Source of the DNA: Deltaproteobacteria bacterium
Lineage (GTDB): Bacteria > Desulfobacterota > Desulfarculia > Adiutricales > Adiutricaceae
DNA: 64,000 bases
Reading direction: 5' to 3'
Assembly: GCA_031273455.1 (NCBI GenBank)
Contig: JAISRZ010000096.1
Coordinates: forward strand, 1 to 64,000
Position numbers and translations under genes: made by a program. Below the pieces are notes generated by a model that made no database searches, was not told where the DNA came from, and saw only the letters and a list, made by a program, of their open reading frames with translations. Shown one piece after another: positions 29,572 through 38,114 of this stretch. The first letter of the stretch is position 1. Each line of letters starts with the position of its first letter.

Positions 29572-29898
29572 CTAGTTATTAAGCTGTAAGGCGGGCGGCT
29601 CACCCGTTAAGACTTCTTTTAGATCCGGAGGGATGGCCTCCTCGTCTAAGGTCAGGTTAGCCAAAGCCTGACGGAAGAGCTCGACTTGCTCCTCAAAGGG
29701 TTGGGATCGGTCTAAGATGAGCCAAGGCTCTTGTCTTAAAGAGCACTGACCGCTACGAAGCTTTAAACCAGCGTAAACCAGCTTCCCACTGGACACTTTG
29801 AGGCCTAATTTTTTGGAGAGTTTTTCCAGCTCGCTTAAAATGATCCGTTGTTTCTTCTCTTGGCCAGAAACCCGCATTATTTGACCTCCATCCGCCAT
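29572..29898 (-). CDS. Hypothetical protein
   Basis: Intact ORF overlapping the fumarase subunit stop by about 22 bp. Confidence 0.6.
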   Translation of the reverse strand: MADGGQIMRVSGQEKKQRIILSELEKLSKKLGLKVSSGKLVYAGLKLRSGQCSLRQEPWLILDRSQPFEEQVELFRQALANLTLDEEAIPPDLKEVLTGEPPALQLNN

Positions 29899-30449
29899 TG
29901 GGCCGGGCCCGAGTCATATAGGTCGCCCCCAGCCAAGTCATTGATCACAATGGCCGGGAGGGCTTTCACGGTTAAACGCAACAAAGCCTCCGGGCCCAGT
30001 TCTGGCCAGGCGATGGTTTCCACCGCCGTCACGCAACCGCTATAAATGGCCCCCGCTCCCCCCACGGCGGCCAAATAAATGGCCCCGTATTTGAGCATGG
30101 CCGCCTTCACCTCTGGGCTCCGGCGGCCCTTGCCCACCATGACTTTAATCCCTTGGGCCAAAAGGGGCTCGGTTAAGTGATCCATCCGCCCACTAGTGGT
30201 GGGGCCAGCCGCGCCAATAATCTGCCCGGGCGGCGGCGGGGAAGGCCCCACATAGTAGATAATCTGTCCTTGGGGATCAAAGGGGAGTTTTTGGCCCGCT
30301 TTTATAAGATCCACCAACAGCCGGTGAGCTTGGTCCCGGGCCGCGTAGATCTGACCGTCAATTAGCGCTTCTTGGCCCGTGGCGAGACTTTTAAGCTTAT
30401 CCAGATCGACTGGGGCGGCTAACGTGGCTGGTGGTGGGGAAAGATCCAT
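29877..30449 (-). CDS. Fumarate hydratase class I, C-terminal/beta subunit (or tartrate dehydratase beta)
   Basis: IIYYVGPSPPPPGQIIGAAGPTTSGRMD, VMVGKGRRSPEV, AIYLAAVGGAGAIYSGCV. Start set to MDLSPPPAT at 30449. Confidence 0.9.
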   Translation of the reverse strand: MDLSPPPATLAAPVDLDKLKSLATGQEALIDGQIYAARDQAHRLLVDLIKAGQKLPFDPQGQIIYYVGPSPPPPGQIIGAAGPTTSGRMDHLTEPLLAQGIKVMVGKGRRSPEVKAAMLKYGAIYLAAVGGAGAIYSGCVTAVETIAWPELGPEALLRLTVKALPAIVINDLAGGDLYDSGPAQWRMEVK

Positions 30450-30453
30450 AAAC

Positions 30454-30846
30454 CTAGCGCTGCTGCTTCTGGATGTAGTAGGTGGCGAACTCCTTGTCAT
30501 GGCGCATGATGTGGTCTCTTAGCCAACCAGTGACCATGGAGTTGATGGTGAGGATGCTGGCCGACTTGTTAGTGGCCTTGAAGTACTCTTCCAGCTGTTT
30601 TTTCAGCCCGCCGGAGAACTCCACATGGAGCTGCTTGTGAGGCTCGGCTTTGGGGTACTGGCTGGCCCGATGAAAGGCCTCCTCATCGAAAAAGTGCTTG
30701 GCCACGTAGTCCTTTAAGAACTTCAGGGTGGCTTCCACTTTGTCGGCCTTGGAGCGATCCAAGAGAAAATCGGCTTGACGGAACAACTCTTGGTGTTGCT
30801 CGTCAATCTTAGGAATACCTGTTTCCAGGGTCTTAGACCAAAGCAT
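30454..30846 (-). CDS. Bacteriohemerythrin
   Basis: W-x-IDEQHQELF, HFFDEEAFH, PHKQLHVEF, WLRDHIMRHDKEFA. Confidence 0.93.
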   Translation of the reverse strand: MLWSKTLETGIPKIDEQHQELFRQADFLLDRSKADKVEATLKFLKDYVAKHFFDEEAFHRASQYPKAEPHKQLHVEFSGGLKKQLEEYFKATNKSASILTINSMVTGWLRDHIMRHDKEFATYYIQKQQR

Positions 30847-31241
30847 ATCAACACTCCCTAGCTAGAACGCTAAAACGGTCTAACGACCGTCTGACCTAAC
30901 AAAAAACGTGATTAAAGGTCACAATCAAGGAGACCCCGGCTTATAGCTTTAACTTAATAAACCGGTCGTAAGGCTAAGCCTAGACGCGATAGAAAACAGC
31001 ATATTAATACCATTAACTAAACTAAAAAACAATCCTATTTTTGAATTTGAGCTTTTGTTCGGTTTGGCCCAGCGCCCAACTGACCCCTCTTCCCCACTAA
31101 AAATGGCGGCCAGGGGAAAGGCCTAAGGCCCTAGTTCTGGACCCTTTAAGAACCGTTCTTAAGTTTAGGGCTGGGCGGCCTTAAGCTAAGACCCTAAACC
31201 CTTTAACTTTCCTAGGGGGCGGCGGAGCCGCCCCTATAACC

Positions 31242-31937
31242 TTAGGATTTTTTGGTTTTTTTGGCCTTTTTAGGCTTAATAGTGGCCACCTTAACTAAAT
31301 AAGGGCTCTTTAAAAGATCCGCTGGGGCCACCGCTAGCTCCTCCCGGGGGAAGTTGGGAAACCGTTTTTCGATTAAGGCTTGGACCACTGGATGGCTTAA
31401 GTTATAGTCTTGAAACCGCTTTAACGGAACCAGCTCCAGCCCGGCCCCCCTTTGGTAGATCTTATAAACCAATTCTGAGCAATAGATATGGTCATCCGAC
31501 CAAAGGAACTGAAAGTCATAGGGTTTCCCTTGGATTTCCCGCCCTTTTTCTTTCATCTGGGCTAAAACCTCCGGGGTCAGAGCCGTCCGGTCCTTTAAGC
31601 GGGTGACTATGACGGGGATCTTACTCCGGTTAATAAACTCCTTAAGGGGCGTTAAGCTAGTGACCGCCACGGCCTCATAGACGTAAAACCCGTCCTGGCC
31701 CTTATAAACCACCCCGCAATGGGTGTACTCCGAGCCAGTGGCCAAGACTAAAGCTAAAGACTGACTGGTCTCTAGCCCCTCAAAGAGGATATCGCCCTCC
31801 TGAAACTCAAAGGCCAAGGCGTAAGGCGCCTGGCCTAACCCGAGCCAAGCTAAAGCTAGGGTTAAAGCTAGGGCCATGGCCCTGACCTTAGCCCAGCTTA
31901 AAGGAGAATTAGCCGACCAAATGGTCCCCTGGTTCAC
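31242..31937 (-). CDS. YiiX-like permuted papain/NlpC-type exported enzyme
   Basis: Signal-like N-terminus; EGDILFEG, SEYTHCGVVYKGQDGFYVYEA, DFQFLWSDDHIYCSELVYKIY. Confidence 0.8.
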   Translation of the reverse strand: MNQGTIWSANSPLSWAKVRAMALALTLALAWLGLGQAPYALAFEFQEGDILFEGLETSQSLALVLATGSEYTHCGVVYKGQDGFYVYEAVAVTSLTPLKEFINRSKIPVIVTRLKDRTALTPEVLAQMKEKGREIQGKPYDFQFLWSDDHIYCSELVYKIYQRGAGLELVPLKRFQDYNLSHPVVQALIEKRFPNFPREELAVAPADLLKSPYLVKVATIKPKKAKKTKKS

Positions 31938-32260
31938 GCGAGCCTCCTTAATGACGAGAATAAGCGCCTTAAGTTAGCCGTCTTAAAGCGATTAAACCCG
32001 ATTATCCAAACTGGAAAAGCCATCAATTTTTCTGGCGCCGGGAGTAATTGGAACCCCCATTCCTCATCCATATCGCTATTTAACAACCAACGCGGGGAAA
32101 CGTAAACCCATTTTTACTAAGCCTTCCAGCTAACCCTTTAATAACTCTAGACATTCCGCCCGCGCCGCCTAGCTTGACTAGTCCCAAAGTTATTTAGACT
32201 TTCGGGGTAAACTTGGCCTTGGGGTTAACCTAAACCAATCCCCCGGGCTAAACTGGCCAT

Positions 32261-32316
32261 AAGGTTAAACTGGCCCCCCCAAGGTTAAACTGGTCCCAAG
32301 GGGCCAGTTTAACCTT
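32261..32316. repeat. Perfect 17-bp inverted repeat with a third direct copy inside
   Basis: AAGGTTAAACTGGCCCC (32261-32277) and GGGGCCAGTTTAACCTT (32300-32316); internal AAGGTTAAACTGGTCCC at 32281. Confidence 0.9.
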
Positions 32317-32474
32317 AACCCTATGTGTCTTAAACCCCTTAAGTCCGAGCCAGGGGCGCCTAGCCCCTTTTCCGAACGGTTTTTGGCCCCTTAAGCCAGG
32401 GGGCCTGGAGGTTAGGGGAATGCTTTCGGGGTCTTAAGGTTCTTACGGTCTTGGAGTCCGAAGGGCCCTATCAA

Positions 32475-32552
32475 TAGTTGGCCCTAGGGTTGGCGCCAGG
32501 GTTGGCCCTAGGTTTGCCCCTAGGGTTGCCCCTAGGGTTGGCCCTGTTGGTT
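32475..32552. repeat. Short GC-rich direct repeats (agttggccctaggg / ttgcccctaggg)
   Basis: Five to six adjacent near-identical units. Confidence 0.8.
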
Positions 32553-33027
32553 GATCCGCTGGTTGATCTTAGGGGGAGGCTTTAAGTCTTCTTTTCTAAC
32601 TATGATAGGTCTTGGCGCGTTTAGTTAAGAGAAAATAGGCCAGAAAACCTCTGACTAGAGAGAGGGTCGCTTGGCTTCCCTTTAATTTTTCTTGATTTTT
32701 CGCCAAACAAGCGCTAAAATAATTTCATATTTAAGCTATTAATAAAACATTTATATTTCATAACATAATAAAGAATAGTTAAATATATTTAAATAAAATA
32801 ATTATTTAATGTCTTAATTACTATTTTATGACAATATATGGTTCAAAAAATAGTTATTTTCCTTTGGTTTAATTGATAAAATCTGATTAAAAAACCTTAA
32901 AACCTAAAAAATCGTTTACCTTTTTGGAGCGTTTTGGGTCAGAAAACCGCCTTCCAGAAGACCTAACGAGTCTGGCTTCTAGGCTACCTAGAGCCGATCG
33001 TTAAGACCCCCCCAAAGGAGAGCCATT

Positions 33028-33510
33028 TTGTCGGAAACACTGTGGGCGCCCTGGCGCTTGGACTACATTTTGGGGCCTAAAGACCAAGGCTGCTTTTTCT
33101 GTTTACCCAAAGACCATCTGGGGCCACTACCCGAGCGGTTGGTTCTGTATAGCGACCCTCTCTCCCTCGTCATCATGAACCTATACCCTTACAATAACGC
33201 TCACCTGATGGCCGCCCCTAGGCGCCATGTGGCCACCTTGGCCAAAGCCACGGAAGAGGAAAGAGTGGCCGTCATCAATCTAGCCGCCCGAGCCACCGAG
33301 ATCTTGGATCGGGCCATGTCCCCCCATGGCTATAATATGGGGATTAACCAGGGCTCCGTGGCCGGGGCTGGGTTAGAGGATCACTTACACTTCCATATCA
33401 CCCCGCGCTACTCGGGCGACACCAACTACATGACCGTTTTAGCCGAAACCAGGGTTATCCCTGAGCATATCCAGGCCACTTACGACCGTTTAGTCGGGTA
33501 TTTCAATTGA
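33028..33510 (+). CDS. HIT family hydrolase
   Basis: LWAPWRLDYI, FFCLP, YPYNNAHLMAAPRRHVATL, EDHLHFHITPRY; TTG start with aaaggag upstream. Confidence 0.9.
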   Translation: MSETLWAPWRLDYILGPKDQGCFFCLPKDHLGPLPERLVLYSDPLSLVIMNLYPYNNAHLMAAPRRHVATLAKATEEERVAVINLAARATEILDRAMSPHGYNMGINQGSVAGAGLEDHLHFHITPRYSGDTNYMTVLAETRVIPEHIQATYDRLVGYFN

Positions 33511-36113
33511 GCCCCCCGAAAATTCCCCCCGTGGGCCTCACCCCAGCTTTAAAGCAGTGGTTCGCGGTCAAAGAGTCTTACCCGGAAGCGGTGCTCTTCT
33601 TTCAGATGGGGGATTTTTACGAGCTCTTCTTTGAGGACGCCACCTTAGTGGCCCCGCTTTTGGATTTAACCTTAACCAGCCGCCAAAAGCTGGGCGATGA
33701 GCCCGTCCCCATGTGCGGGGTCCCTTTATCCGCTGGGGAAGGTTACATTAGCCGCTTAGCCCAAATGGGCCATAAGATCGCCGTCTGCGACCAAGTGGGC
33801 CCTTTACCCAACCGGGGGTTAGCCGAGCGAGTGGTCAAAAGAGTGGTCACCCCGGCCACCATCCTGGCCGCCGACAAAGAGGGGTCTAGTTACTTAGTGG
33901 CCCTCCAGCACGACCGCCCAGCCAACGCCTTCGCTTTAGCCGCGGTGGACATCGCCACCGGGGACTTTATCTTAGGCCAATGGCTGGGGGAAACCGGCCT
34001 TTTAACCGAGCTAACGGCCTTAGAGCCGGCGGAGGTGGCCCTGCCCGAGGACGCCTCAGAGGAATTGACCGCCCTAGCCAATTCCTTAGGCGTTTTAGTC
34101 ACCCGCTTACCGAACGAAGCTTTTGACCCGGCCAATTATTTAGCCAACTGGCGGACCGCTTTTGGCGAGGATTTCGCCCCGGATCCCGCCGATAGCCCTT
34201 TGTCCTTAGCCGTGGGCTCGGCGGCTTTAGGTTATTGCTTAGCCTTGACCCCGGGGGGTAATTTAAGCCACTTAGCTAGCCCTCGGCGGCTTTGGGCTAG
34301 CCCGTACTTAGGGTTAGACGAAGCCGCGGTGAGGAACTTGGAGTTAATCCATTCTTTGCGGGACAACAGCCAAGAAAGGACCATCTATAAGCTTTTAGCC
34401 CAAAACGTCACGCCCATGGGCGGGCGGCTCTTAAAGGATTGGCTCTTACGGCCCTTATACGCCAAAAGCGAAATCACCTTACGCCATGAGGCCGTGGAAA
34501 ACTTATTGGTCGATAGTTTAACCCGGGATAGTTTAACCGAGCTTTTAAAAAAGACCCAAGACCTAGAAAGGGCTTTAGGCCGCTTAACTTTAGGCCGTGG
34601 GGCCTTACGGGATTTATGGGCCGTTAAAGCCACTTTAACCCAAGCCGGGCCCTTAAAGGAGCTTTTAAGCCAAGCTAAGGCCCCCCTATTACGCGACTTA
34701 GCCAATAAAATCGTTCCTCCAGCCAACTTACTGGATAAACTGACTAATATCTTAACCGACGACGCTTTAAACCCCAGCGAGGGCCAAGTGGTCCGCTCCG
34801 GGGTCAGCCCCAAACTGGATGAGCTCCGGGATCTAGAGACCGGCGGCAAACAAAAGATCGCCGCTTTGGAGGCCCAAGAGCGGGCGGCCTCGGGCATTAA
34901 TAATCTTAAAGTCGGCTTTAACAAGGTTTTTGGCTATTATCTGGAAGTCACGAAATCCAACTTAAAAGCCGCCCCCAGTCGTTGGCAAAGGAAACAGACC
35001 ATCGCCACCGGGGAGAGGTTTGTGACCCCGGAATTAAAAGAGTGGGAAGAGAAGATCTTAACCGCTGGGGAGAACCGCTTAAAATTAGAGGAACTCATCA
35101 TCGAGAACCTAAAACGGGCGGTGGCTAATAAGGCCCCAGAATTAAAAGCCCTAGCCGCTAACTTGGCCACGGTGGACGCTTTAGCCGCCTTGGCCTTAAC
35201 CGCTTTAAAACGCTCTTGGGCCAGACCTGAGTTAACGGACGATGATATTATTGACATTAAAGGCGGGCGCCACCCGGTGGTCGAGGCCTACCTGCCAGCC
35301 GGGGAGACCTTTGTGGCCAATGACATCCGCCTCTCCCCCTGGGAAAAGCTTTTGATCATCACTGGCCCCAACATGGCCGGTAAATCCACGGTCTTAAGGC
35401 AAACGGCCTTAATGGTTATCTTAAACCAGATGGGTTCCTTTGTGCCGGCCGAAAAAGCCTTACTCTCCATGCGCGATCAGGTTTTCACCAGAGTGGGGGC
35501 CGCTGACGATTTAGCCCGGGGCCAATCGACTTTTATGGTGGAAATGAGCGAAACCGCCCATATCTTAAAAAAAGCCACGCCCAAAAGCTTAGTTATTTTA
35601 GATGAGGTCGGTCGGGGCACCTCCACTTTTGATGGGTTAGCCATCGCCTGGGCCGTGGCCGAGTATCTGCATGATTTGGCCCACCGGGGGGTTCCCACCC
35701 TTTTCGCCACCCATTACCATGAGCTAGTGGATTTAGCCCGGTATAAGCCTTTAACCCGCAACTACAACGTCTCGGTCAAAAAATGGGGTCAGACCGTGGT
35801 CTTTTTGCGGCGTTTGGCCCCGGGCGGGGCGAGCCGCAGCTATGGGCTGACCGTGGCCGGTTTAGCCGGGTTACCCAGCCGGGTCATCGCCCGGGCCGGG
35901 GAGGTTTTAGCCGATCTGACTAAACGCCACCGCCATCTAGTAAGGCCGCCCGACTTTGCGGGCGACCTTTTTGAGAAAGCTGGGTTAACCGACGATCCGC
36001 CGCTGGCCTTGGTGAGAAAGCTCAGTCAGATTAAACTGGAGGAGTTAACCCCCTTAGAGGCCTTTGACCTTTTAGCCGAGCTGAAAGCCACAGCTTTAGA
36101 GACCATCGCTTGA
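33507..36113 (+). CDS. mutS: DNA mismatch repair protein MutS
   Basis: VLFFQMGDFYELFFEDA, LLIITGPNMAGKSTVLRQTALMVILNQMGSFVPA, GQSTFMVEMSETAHIL, LVILDEVGRGTSTFDGLAIAWAV. Confidence 0.97.
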   Translation: MSPPKIPPVGLTPALKQWFAVKESYPEAVLFFQMGDFYELFFEDATLVAPLLDLTLTSRQKLGDEPVPMCGVPLSAGEGYISRLAQMGHKIAVCDQVGPLPNRGLAERVVKRVVTPATILAADKEGSSYLVALQHDRPANAFALAAVDIATGDFILGQWLGETGLLTELTALEPAEVALPEDASEELTALANSLGVLVTRLPNEAFDPANYLANWRTAFGEDFAPDPADSPLSLAVGSAALGYCLALTPGGNLSHLASPRRLWASPYLGLDEAAVRNLELIHSLRDNSQERTIYKLLAQNVTPMGGRLLKDWLLRPLYAKSEITLRHEAVENLLVDSLTRDSLTELLKKTQDLERALGRLTLGRGALRDLWAVKATLTQAGPLKELLSQAKAPLLRDLANKIVPPANLLDKLTNILTDDALNPSEGQVVRSGVSPKLDELRDLETGGKQKIAALEAQERAASGINNLKVGFNKVFGYYLEVTKSNLKAAPSRWQRKQTIATGERFVTPELKEWEEKILTAGENRLKLEELIIENLKRAVANKAPELKALAANLATVDALAALALTALKRSWARPELTDDDIIDIKGGRHPVVEAYLPAGETFVANDIRLSPWEKLLIITGPNMAGKSTVLRQTALMVILNQMGSFVPAEKALLSMRDQVFTRVGAADDLARGQSTFMVEMSETAHILKKATPKSLVILDEVGRGTSTFDGLAIAWAVAEYLHDLAHRGVPTLFATHYHELVDLARYKPLTRNYNVSVKKWGQTVVFLRRLAPGGASRSYGLTVAGLAGLPSRVIARAGEVLADLTKRHRHLVRPPDFAGDLFEKAGLTDDPPLALVRKLSQIKLEELTPLEAFDLLAELKATALETIA

Positions 36114-37993
36114 GACCTAGTCCGCTCGTCATAGCTTTTAACCAGGCCCTCTGGGGGATCTTAGGGTCCTTGGCTCTGGTGATCGCCTTTGGCCCCAGCC
36201 CTCTGTGGGCCGCTGGGGAGTTAGCCCGAGCCCAAAGCGCCCGGGAGCTTTTTCTCCAAGGGATATCCACCAAGACCCGGGCCGACTTTTTGTCTTTAAT
36301 CGAGCGCTTTGAGGAAGCCGCGACAGCCCAGGTTAAACCGGAGCCCGCGGCCAAGGCCAGGTCCTTAGGGGCCGAGCTAGCCTGGATGAGTTACGAGCGG
36401 TTTAAAGAAAGCCCGGACGTCAAAAAAACCTTGGACCTCGCCCGGCGGGTCATTAGAAACTGCCCCCGGTGCGAGGCGGCCCCTTTAGCCCAGGTCTTAA
36501 TTGGCCGGGCCTTAATCGCCGAGAACCGCCTGGATGAGGCTTATCGGGAGTTATTAAAGGTTGAGCTAAACTTTCCTAGAAGTTCGGAAAGAGCCACGGC
36601 TCGGGCTTTAATGACCTCCTTAAGGGCTGGCCGGACCCCGCCGCCCTCGCCGGACGTCGCTAGAGGGGATAAACCCCCGGCGAACTCTCTTTCGTCCCCG
36701 GGGTCCAGTTCCCCGAAAACCCCTAACCCGCCGATTTCGCCCCCCGATTCGGTTAAACCCCCGGATAAACCCCCGGTTACGCCCTCGGTTACACCGCCGG
36801 TTAAACCATCGGTTAAAACCGTTAAAGTTACCCACCCCAAAACCCCGAAAGGCCGAAGCGACGGGATGCCCCAGGTTTATGGCTTAAACTTGGTGGATTA
36901 TGGCGACTATGAGGAGATTATCGCTTACATTGACCAGGTCACCCCGTACCTCTATAACCTTTTACCCCCAACCCCGGGGGGTCGATTTCGGGTGTACGCG
37001 GATTTTAAAGGGGCTAAACTATACCCCCAGATTAAAGAGCGCTTAAATAAATCCACGGATCTGGTAAAACTTGTTAAGGTTAGCCAACTAAACGCCGATA
37101 CGGTCCGCTTAGTGGCCGATCTGCCAGGCCCGTGGGCTTATCGGCCCTTATTTCTGGATAACCCCAACCGCTTGGTCATCCAAGTGGCCCAAGAGGCCAG
37201 CGATCTCCCGGGGCCAGAGCCCGAAGTCCCGCCGTCCCCGCCAGTTAAAAAAGAGCCCAAAGCCACAACCCCGGTTAAACCGGCGCGCGGCCCCGCCTCT
37301 TCACTCGCCCGGCAATTGGGTTTAAAGATCCGCAAGGTGGTTATCGATCCCGGTCATGGCGGAAAAGACACCGGGGCCTCGGGCCATGGGGTTAAGGAAA
37401 AGGACGTGGCCTTAAAGGTGGGGCTCCTCTTGGCCGAAAAAATTAGGAGCCGCTTAGGGTTAACCGTGATCCTAACTCGGGACGCCGATAAGTTTGTGAC
37501 CTTGGACCGGCGCTCGCGGATCACCCGGGAAAGCCAAGGCGATCTTTTTATCTCCATCCACGTTAACGCCAATAGCTTGGCTAAGGTGGAGGGGTTTGAG
37601 ACTTATATTTTAAACTTCACCGACAACCCAGCGGCTTTGGAGACCGCGGCCCGGGAAAACGCGGTTTCGGACAAATCCATGTCCGAGATGTTTAATATCT
37701 TGGAGCTCATCGCCAAAAACACCCGGGTGGCCGAGTCGCGGGTCTTGGCCAAATCGCTCCACGCTAACGCCCTAACCTCGATGCGGTCAAAATATAAGGT
37801 CCGGGACTTGGGGGTGAAAGAAGCGGTCTTTTTAGTCTTAGTCAACATGAACGTCCCCGCGGCTCTACTCGAGATCGGCTTTGTCACCAACGCCGCCGAC
37901 GCGGCTCGTCTGACCCAAGAGGAGTACTTGGACTTAATGACCGATGGGCTGGTGGTTGGGTTAAAGGCCTATATCGCTGGGCTCCCCAAATAA
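36110..37993 (+). CDS. N-acetylmuramoyl-L-alanine amidase with AMIN-like domain and Pro-rich linker
   Basis: RKVVIDPGHGGKDTGASG, DLFISIHVNAN, AALLEIGFVTN; start overlaps mutS stop. Confidence 0.93.
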   Translation: MRPSPLVIAFNQALWGILGSLALVIAFGPSPLWAAGELARAQSARELFLQGISTKTRADFLSLIERFEEAATAQVKPEPAAKARSLGAELAWMSYERFKESPDVKKTLDLARRVIRNCPRCEAAPLAQVLIGRALIAENRLDEAYRELLKVELNFPRSSERATARALMTSLRAGRTPPPSPDVARGDKPPANSLSSPGSSSPKTPNPPISPPDSVKPPDKPPVTPSVTPPVKPSVKTVKVTHPKTPKGRSDGMPQVYGLNLVDYGDYEEIIAYIDQVTPYLYNLLPPTPGGRFRVYADFKGAKLYPQIKERLNKSTDLVKLVKVSQLNADTVRLVADLPGPWAYRPLFLDNPNRLVIQVAQEASDLPGPEPEVPPSPPVKKEPKATTPVKPARGPASSLARQLGLKIRKVVIDPGHGGKDTGASGHGVKEKDVALKVGLLLAEKIRSRLGLTVILTRDADKFVTLDRRSRITRESQGDLFISIHVNANSLAKVEGFETYILNFTDNPAALETAARENAVSDKSMSEMFNILELIAKNTRVAESRVLAKSLHANALTSMRSKYKVRDLGVKEAVFLVLVNMNVPAALLEIGFVTNAADAARLTQEEYLDLMTDGLVVGLKAYIAGLPK

Positions 37994-38114
37994 AATACCC
38001 GTTTAATAACCAAGTCGCCTTAGGCGAGCGGATTAAAAACTCTATATTCTAACTATCTAACAACTATCAAAAACCCATAAATTTAAGTTATTTAAAAATA
38101 AGGCCACGATAAAC

